Below, one piece after another: positions 1 through 3,732 of a stretch of 6,585 nucleotides of DNA (positions are counted from its first letter, which is position 1; each line of letters starts with the position of its first letter). A program made the position numbers and the translations under genes. The stretch is from Desulfuromonadales bacterium (lineage in GTDB: Bacteria; Desulfobacterota; Desulfuromonadia; Desulfuromonadales; BM103). The stretch is taken from contig DAOVNV010000143.1 in NCBI GenBank assembly GCA_030630015.1, forward strand, positions 1 to 6,585, written 5' to 3'. The notes under the pieces were generated by a model, which made no database searches, was not told the DNA's origin, and was given only the letters and a program-made list of their open reading frames with translations.

Positions 1-111
1 CCGGTCGAAAAAATCAATGAGGCTATCGCGGAACTACTCGACAGATTCGGTCAGGATGCCCGCTGGGCGATTGTGCCGGATGGCCCGTTGCTGATTCTTA
101 AGGTCGATTAA
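1..111 (+). CDS. 3' end of an unidentified gene (C-terminal 36 residues)
   Basis: Frame 1 is open from the first base to a TAA at 109-111 and encodes the last 36 residues of a protein that begins outside the window. The tail has an amphipathic helix (VEKINEAIAELLDRFG) followed by a strand-like end with the motif IVPDGPLLILKV. The composition and GC-rich third positions look like real coding sequence. A terminal V-P-D-G-P segment recalls the end of LarA/DUF2088 (nickel-dependent lactate racemase) proteins, but this rests on memory of a short motif and is not a firm assignment. It is the only gene on the plus strand and converges on everything else in the window. Confidence 0.7.
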   Translation, partial: PVEKINEAIAELLDRFGQDARWAIVPDGPLLILKVD

Positions 112-155
112 AAGGGGAATCTGCCGCCCCTAAATCTATCTTAAATATAGCGTTC

Positions 156-173
156 AATAGTACGGCTATTTTT
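156..173 (+). terminator. weak candidate terminator after the left-edge gene
   Basis: AATAG (156-160) and CTATT (166-170) form a 5-bp AT-rich stem around the loop TACGG, followed by further T residues to 173. It lies 45 bases after the stop codon of the plus-strand gene. Another short inverted repeat, AGGGG (113-117) with CCCCT (127-131), lies closer to the stop but has no T tract. Neither is strong. Together they are the only termination-like signals seen for the plus-strand gene. Confidence 0.22.
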
Positions 174-233
174 GCATCAGAAGTCGTGATTTTTAAGAAT
201 CGTTTTTCTACAGCCTCAACGTTAGTGCTGAAG

Positions 234-302
234 CTAACATGGGCGGGTTCCAGCCGTGAGCAGAATCATAGCGAAGGCGGCCAACAGTCGGCGGTATTTC
301 AT
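234..302 (-). CDS. 22-residue signal-peptide-like ORF, possibly a broken small lipoprotein gene
   Basis: A well-placed Shine-Dalgarno (TAAGGAGAA, about 310-318 on the minus strand) precedes an ATG at 302. The ORF encodes a basic start (MKYRR), a hydrophobic run (LLAAFAMILLTAG) and TRPC, then a TAG. This is the profile of a lipoprotein signal peptide whose lipobox would read LTAG, but with T in place of C before the chain stops. In the next reading frame the minus strand stays open from about 262 to about 100 without a start codon, so a frameshifted small exported protein is possible. I do not recognise a family. It may be a real short peptide, a remnant, or chance; the ribosome binding site is the best argument for translation. 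Confidence 0.35.
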   Translation of the reverse strand: MKYRRLLAAFAMILLTAGTRPC

Positions 303-320
303 GTACAGTTCTCCTTAGGT

Positions 321-353
321 AAAAAAGGTGCTTGCGATGCTCGCGGAATACCT
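321..353 (-). terminator. probable intrinsic terminator downstream of the DUF3012 gene
   Basis: On the minus strand AGGT (353-350) pairs with ACCT (329-326), and inside it GCGA (344-341) pairs with TCGC (337-334) around the loop GCA, with an internal loop between the two stems. The hairpin runs directly into six T residues (326-321). It lies about 120 bases beyond the stop codon of the small lipoprotein gene and just before the ribosome binding site of the 22-residue ORF. The stem is interrupted, so strength is uncertain. Confidence 0.42.
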
Positions 354-473
354 CAATAGGTCAAACCTTCAAGCCTGCTAACAACCCGTTCCATAAATCT
401 TGATTAATAGCATTGAACTCAATCTTCGAGCCAGCTATTGACGCCCCGTGGCCAGACCTCCTAGGGGAGAATC

Positions 474-650
474 TTACCTGAGGACACAATGCTTTGCGTA
501 ATCTGCCGCTTCATTAGCCGTCCAGTCACCTTTTGGCTTCTCCCTCATATCCTCACACCACTCTTTGCTGCCGACTTCTGGTGAACATCCGGTGAGCATT
601 GCGATCAGACAAAAAACAATGAACAGGTTGACGATTTTAAGTAAATGCAT
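474..650 (-). CDS. DUF3012-type small lipoprotein
   Basis: This 58-residue protein starts at ATG 650 and ends at TAA 474-476. Residues 1-21 form a lipoprotein signal peptide (hydrophobic core VNLFIVFCLIAM) ending in a lipobox LTG-C, with Cys22 as the predicted lipidated residue. The mature part begins SPEVGSKEW and contains WCEDMREKPKGDWTANEA followed by DYAKHC. This is the pattern I associate with DUF3012, a family of very short periplasmic lipoproteins of unknown function. Two mature cysteines (in EWCED and KHC) could form a disulphide. The start is supported by an AGGGAG ribosome binding site 8 bases upstream and by a sigma-70-like promoter at 713-741. It appears to be transcribed alone. 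Nothing in the sequence links its role to the neighbouring genes. Confidence 0.9.
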   Translation of the reverse strand: MHLLKIVNLFIVFCLIAMLTGCSPEVGSKEWCEDMREKPKGDWTANEAADYAKHCVLR

Positions 651-658
651 GGTTCGTT

Positions 659-664
659 CTCCCT
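659..664 (-). promoter_or_regulatory. ribosome binding site of the DUF3012 lipoprotein gene
   Basis: AGGGAG on the minus strand lies 8 bases before the ATG at 650. It fixes the start of a gene too short to be called by ORF length alone. Confidence 0.7.
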
Positions 665-712
665 GAATTCTCCTAAAGTTTCTTGCGTAGCGGCCATAAA
701 TAAACCGATGCC

Positions 713-741
713 AATTTATCGTAATATGGGCTTGAGGTCAA
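713..741 (-). promoter_or_regulatory. sigma-70-like promoter of the DUF3012 lipoprotein gene
   Basis: On the minus strand TTGACC (741-736, five of six to the -35 consensus) is separated by exactly 17 bases from TAAATT (718-713, four of six to the -10 consensus). The predicted start is near 706, giving a leader of about 55 bases before the lipoprotein ATG at 650. No operator-like repeat was seen beside it. Confidence 0.5.
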
Positions 742-917
742 AGAGGCGAGTTTCTTATTTATCGTCTTACATTGTCCCTGATTTTTAAAAATGACCTGCA
801 AAGTGACGACGGGCAATTTTCAACAGCAGGTTCCGAAGACGCTTGTTATCTCAGCGTCTCAGTGTTTGCGTGTCTTGAGGTTTTGCATGGGTTTGTCGCG
901 AGACTCGCCACTCGCCA
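742..917. other. intergenic stretch without a recognisable gene
   Basis: No ORF with a ribosome binding site was seen on either strand. It holds a 12-bp AT palindrome (781-792), an inverted repeat AGACGCT/AGCGTCT (837-843 and 853-859, loop of 9) that lacks a T tract in either direction, and the tandem repeat at 903-916. The inverted repeat lies about 60 bases beyond the ptsP stop and could be a weak or Rho-assisted end of that transcript. Confidence 0.4.
903..916. repeat. two tandem copies of ACTCGCC next to the ptsP stop codon
   Basis: ACTCGCC occurs at 903-909 and again at 910-916, directly followed by the ptsP stop codon (918-920). The short palindrome GCGAG-A-CTCGC (898-908) overlaps the first copy. 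Such short GC-rich repeats beside stop codons may be remnants of interspersed repeats, but with two units only this cannot be decided. Confidence 0.4.
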
Positions 918-3263
918 CTAAATCCCTATATCCATTTCAGTGAGAGTCTCCGCGAGATATTCACGGATCTGTGTGCTGGTGTCCATTTCAGAGGTTGCGG
1001 TGTAACTGCGTACCGCGAGTTCCGTGGTGATCCCCTCGAGGAAAGCTTTGATGCGCGGGATAAAAGGGGCCGGGATGGAGTATTCGCGGATGCCCATGCC
1101 GATCATCAGGAGCAGATTGAGAGGGTCGGTCGCCATCTCTCCACAGACGCAGACGCCTTTGCTGAGCGAATGCGCAGTTTCACAGACTTCGTTCAAAACC
1201 TGGAGCACCGCAGGATGTAACGGGTCATAGTGTTTGCTGACCAGGGGATTGTTGCGATCGGCCGCCAGCAGGTACTGGATCAGGTCATTGGTCCCCAGGG
1301 CGAAAAAGTCGACTTCCCGGGCCAGGCGCGGGACCATCCGGACGGCAGCGGGCACCTCGATCATCACGCCAAGTTGTATCCCATCCGAAAATTCAACTCC
1401 TTCGTTTCTCAGGGAGCACTTTGCTTCGGCAACCACCTGTTTGCAGGCCAGGACCTCGTCCATGGATGAGATCATCGGGAAGAGTAGTTTGATGTTCCCG
1501 TGCAGCCCGGCCATCAGAATTGCTTCGATCTGGGTTTTGAAAATGTCGCGGTTGTCGAGAGAGACCCTGACCGAGCGCCATCCCATAAAGGGGTTGTCTT
1601 CCTGCGGTGGTTGAAAGTAGGGCAACCCCTTGTCGCCGCCGATATCAAGCGTCCGGATCGTGACCGGCTCACCTTTAAAACCCTCCACGACGCGTCGGTA
1701 GAGTTCGTATTGCTCGTCCCGTTCAGGAAACTGGCCGCGCGCCATGTACGGGAATTCCGTTCGGTATAACCCGACCCCCTCGGCACCGTAGCGTTGCGCA
1801 ATGCTGATATCGCTGAGCAAGCCGATATTGGCTCGCAGGATAACCCTCTCACCGTCCGCAGTCAGTGCCACTTGATCCTTGTATTCCTCGAGTCGGGATA
1901 TCTGTCGGCTCTGGTCGTCGATCAGGCGCTGGTATTCCTCTCGAATCGTCTCGGTGGGTCTGATGTAAACCCGGCCGGAATTGGCGTCGAGGATGAGGGA
2001 ATCTTCCGGGGCGATGTTTTTAAGTGCCCCCCGGACCGCAACCAGAGCTGGGATTCCCATTGACTTGGCCATGATCACGGCGTGGGAGTTTCGTTCACCA
2101 ACTTCGGTGATGATTCCCTGGATCTGGTCCGTATCGAGGCTCGCCATGTCTGATGGCAATATCTGGCGAGCAACGAGAATGCCGGGGTGCTTCAGATGCA
2201 GGGCTCGATCAGGCGTATCACCGACCAGGGTCCCGAGGATTCTGCGCCCGATGTCTTCCATGTCCGAGGCCCGCTCGCGCAGATAGGGATCTCCCATCTG
2301 TTCGAATGCCTCAATATACTCCGCAACGACTTTTTCCAATGCGTAAGCAGCGCTGTGCCCCAGATTGATCGCATCCTTCATCTTCTCGATGAAACTGCGA
2401 TCTTCGAGGATCATCAGGTGGGTGTGGAAAATGGACGCATCATGTTCGGTGAGTCGCTCAGCGACTTGTTTCTCAAGGAAGATGGTTTGGATGCGGGTTT
2501 TTTTAAGTGCACTCTCCAGACTTTTCAACTCCTCGGCTACGTCGATTTCTTCTTCGTGCAGGATGTCGGCAAAGCCAAGTCTCTCTTCAAGGATCGTGGC
2601 AGGTCCGAAGGCGACACCAGGATAGGCGACTTCGCCACTCAGGCTGTCTTGGATTTCCGGTTGACTTGACTCCTCTCGGGCAGCCAGGGATTTGCGAGCG
2701 GCCGCTAGTTCTTCAGCGACCTGCAGAGTCTCCTTTTCTTTTTGGCTGATCGAGTCGAGCAGGCGGGCGTTGACGACGATTGAGGAGATCTGGAAGGCGA
2801 TTGTCGTCAGCGCACTGATCTCGTCCTTGCTGAACTGCCGCACTGCACGGGTTTGGAGAACAATGACGCCGAGAGGATTGCTGCGGTCAAAGAGCGGGAC
2901 CCCCAGGAAGGAATGGAAACGCTCTTCTCCGGTTTCCTTAAAGTAACGGTAGCTGGGATGGTCCTGCGGTTCCTCGATGGCAATCGCGTGACGTTCCTTG
3001 GCCGCTATGCCGGTCAGACCTTCGCCAATCCGCATGGTAACCTTGCCGACGGCACGGCGCGAAAGGCCCTTTGTGGCACGAAGCCGCAGGGTTTCCTGAT
3101 CGCTGTCTAGAAGGTAGATTGAACAGACATCGGATCGCATGCGCCGCGCAACCAGGTTAACGATATTCCACAAGGTCTCATCGAGATCATGAGACTGAAG
3201 GATCAGTGCACTGATGTCTTCCAGGGTTGTTATGCCAATTTTAGAGGTGCTCGTTCGAGGCAT
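918..3263 (-). CDS. ptsP: phosphoenolpyruvate-protein phosphotransferase, EI-Ntr (PtsP)
   Basis: Cytoplasmic enzyme I of the nitrogen phosphotransferase system: it takes phosphate from PEP onto a histidine and passes it to an NPr/HPr-type protein, acting in regulation and not sugar uptake. Of 781 residues, about 18-165 are a GAF sensor domain, 168-200 a helical linker, 210-335 the EI N-terminal domain, 355-435 the phosphohistidine domain with His394 (ERNSHAVIMAKSMGIPA), and 460-745 the PEP-binding barrel. Key residues are Arg501 (YRTEF), Arg537 (RTLDIGGDK), Glu636 (MIEVPAA), Asp660 (LGTNDL), Arg670 and Cys707 (VCGEM). The barrel is intact, so an active enzyme is expected. Residue 392 is Asn where enzymes I usually have Thr. 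Length is slightly above the E. coli protein (748). The ATG at 3263 has only a weak upstream AGG. No ptsO or ptsN lies in the window. A sigma-54 promoter and terminator lie upstream; read-through into ptsP is possible, and no clear sigma-70 promoter was found. Confidence 0.96.
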   Translation of the reverse strand: MPRTSTSKIGITTLEDISALILQSHDLDETLWNIVNLVARRMRSDVCSIYLLDSDQETLRLRATKGLSRRAVGKVTMRIGEGLTGIAAKERHAIAIEEPQDHPSYRYFKETGEERFHSFLGVPLFDRSNPLGVIVLQTRAVRQFSKDEISALTTIAFQISSIVVNARLLDSISQKEKETLQVAEELAAARKSLAAREESSQPEIQDSLSGEVAYPGVAFGPATILEERLGFADILHEEEIDVAEELKSLESALKKTRIQTIFLEKQVAERLTEHDASIFHTHLMILEDRSFIEKMKDAINLGHSAAYALEKVVAEYIEAFEQMGDPYLRERASDMEDIGRRILGTLVGDTPDRALHLKHPGILVARQILPSDMASLDTDQIQGIITEVGERNSHAVIMAKSMGIPALVAVRGALKNIAPEDSLILDANSGRVYIRPTETIREEYQRLIDDQSRQISRLEEYKDQVALTADGERVILRANIGLLSDISIAQRYGAEGVGLYRTEFPYMARGQFPERDEQYELYRRVVEGFKGEPVTIRTLDIGGDKGLPYFQPPQEDNPFMGWRSVRVSLDNRDIFKTQIEAILMAGLHGNIKLLFPMISSMDEVLACKQVVAEAKCSLRNEGVEFSDGIQLGVMIEVPAAVRMVPRLAREVDFFALGTNDLIQYLLAADRNNPLVSKHYDPLHPAVLQVLNEVCETAHSLSKGVCVCGEMATDPLNLLLMIGMGIREYSIPAPFIPRIKAFLEGITTELAVRSYTATSEMDTSTQIREYLAETLTEMDIGI

Positions 3264-3368
3264 GGGCGGGTTGGACCTGACATGAAAACAAGGCTGGGAA
3301 AATTATTAAGATTGCACCTCGGAATGATACCGAATGAGAGACTGTTTGGCGAGATAAAAAAAGCAGAT

Positions 3369-3408
3369 AAAAAAACGCCGCCCGGGGGAGAGAGGTCCCT
3401 GGCGGCGT
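3369..3408 (-). terminator. strong intrinsic terminator
   Basis: On the minus strand ACGCCGCC (3408-3401) pairs with GGCGGCGT (3382-3375), enclosing a second stem GGGA (3399-3396) with TCCC (3389-3386) and the loop CCTCTC. A run of seven T (3375-3369) follows at once. A second T7 run occurs 13 bases further on within a direct repeat (3352-3362 and 3365-3375). The terminator lies 106 bases before the ptsP start codon and about 60 bases after the predicted start of transcription, so it closes a very short transcription unit. Confidence 0.9.
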
Positions 3409-3468
3409 GAAACAAGGGAGCAGGATTCCTATAGAGGGTTGGAAACTGCTGTTCCCTAGACAGTTGCT
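3369..3468 (-). ncRNA. predicted sigma-54-dependent small RNA, about 100 nt
   Basis: The 5' end is inferred from the sigma-54 promoter (start near A at 3468) and the 3' end from the terminator T run at 3369. No ORF with a ribosome binding site was found inside. Two hairpins are visible. The first (3456-3416) pairs GGG with CCC, AGCAG with CUGCU and UUCC with GGAA, with an AAC bulge and a small internal loop, around an 11-nt apical loop AACCCUCUAUA. The second is the terminator hairpin, with apical loop CCUCUC. Both loops carry CCUCU, a sequence able to pair with AGAGG-type Shine-Dalgarno regions, which suggests (inference) a trans-acting regulator of translation. Alternatively it is a terminated leader of ptsP. 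I do not recognise a named RNA family. Confidence 0.65.
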
Positions 3469-3478
3469 CTATTATGTA

Positions 3479-3494
3479 AGCAATCTGCGTGCCA
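3479..3494 (-). promoter_or_regulatory. consensus sigma-54 promoter
   Basis: The minus strand reads TGGCACGCAGATTGCT: TGGCAC (3494-3489) as the -24 element, five bases, then TTGC (3483-3480) as the -12 element, followed by T. This is a full match to the TGGCAC-N5-TTGCW consensus with correct GG-to-GC spacing. With C of the -12 element at 3480, transcription would start near A at 3468. Two palindromic sites at centres -122 and -186 are at distances typical of activator sites for bacterial enhancer binding proteins, and such an activator is encoded directly upstream. Confidence 0.88.
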
Positions 3495-3530
3495 ATTTTT
3501 ATGATATAGTCAAAAAAGCCTAATTATGCG
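3495..3530. promoter_or_regulatory. AT-rich tract between promoter and activator sites, possible DNA-bending (IHF-like) region
   Basis: This stretch is markedly AT-rich, with A6 and T5 tracts, in a GC-rich neighbourhood. It lies between the sigma-54 promoter and the nearer activator site, where IHF often bends DNA. On the minus strand TATCATAAAAATTG partly resembles the IHF consensus but has one extra spacer base and a mismatch, so protein identity is not claimed. Confidence 0.25.
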
Positions 3531-3581
3531 GTTGTTCGCATGTTTGCGGCCCTTGGACGAGGTGCCTCCGCCGTGCGAATT

Positions 3582-3599
3582 TGTGTCATGGTTGGCACA
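3582..3599. promoter_or_regulatory. palindromic activator site (promoter-proximal)
   Basis: TGTGTCA-TGGT-TGGCACA is an 18-bp inverted repeat with one mismatch in the left half (T for C). Its centre is 122 bases upstream of the predicted sigma-54 start and 64 bases from the centre of the next site, close to six helical turns, so both would lie on the same face. It shares its half-sites with the copies at 3646-3663 and 6041-6058. Confidence 0.62.
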
Positions 3600-3645
3600 G
3601 AATTTTTCTGGCTACGGGAAAGGGCCGGTATGTCGGTGATATGGC

Positions 3646-3663
3646 TGTGCCATCTGTGGCACA
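3646..3663. promoter_or_regulatory. palindromic activator site (promoter-distal, perfect)
   Basis: TGTGCCA-TCTG-TGGCACA is a perfect inverted repeat of 7-bp arms around 4 bases, centred about 186 bases upstream of the predicted sigma-54 start. Only two bases distinguish it from the copy over the start codon of the adjacent regulator gene (spacer TTTG, last base G). The matched set points to the Fis-type HTH of that regulator as the binding protein. Confidence 0.7.
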
Positions 3664-3675
3664 ATCCGGGTGGCG

Positions 3676-3692
3676 AATTATGGCCGATAATT
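3676..3692. repeat. inverted repeat AATTAT-GGCCG-ATAATT
   Basis: Perfect 6-bp arms (3676-3681 and 3687-3692) around GGCCG lie between the distal activator site and the regulator stop codon. A second inverted repeat follows, CGTGGC (3694-3699) and GCCACG (3709-3714) with a 9-base loop. Neither is followed by a T run on the minus strand, so they are poor intrinsic terminators. They may form the 3' end structure of the regulator mRNA. Confidence 0.35.
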
Positions 3693-3732
3693 GCGTGGCG
3701 GTAACTTTGCCACGGTTTGTAGTAGCCGCCTC

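Noticed and set aside
406..439. Inverted repeat AATAGC/GCTATT after the DUF3012 gene
   Set aside because: The loop is long and no T run follows; the structure at 321-353 is a better terminator candidate.
837..859. Inverted repeat AGACGCT/AGCGTCT as the ptsP terminator
   Set aside because: It has no T tract on either strand; it is kept only as a possible 3' structure in the intergenic note.
3070..3080. TTTGTGGCACG inside ptsP, identical to one half of the operator over the regulator start
   Set aside because: The opposite half-site is absent, so this is probably a chance match within coding sequence.
1024..3110. Plus-strand ORFs across ptsP, the longest 160 codons
   Set aside because: They are antisense shadows of a complete, well-conserved enzyme and have no family features.
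3230..3415. A 61-codon minus-strand ORF spanning the terminator and the start of ptsP
   Set aside because: It runs through the terminator hairpin and its T tract, overlaps ptsP in another frame, and its start lies at the terminator stem without a ribosome binding site.
3594..3610. TGGCAC on the plus strand at the proximal palindrome as a second sigma-54 promoter
   Set aside because: No TTGC is found at the required spacing, and no gene follows on the plus strand.
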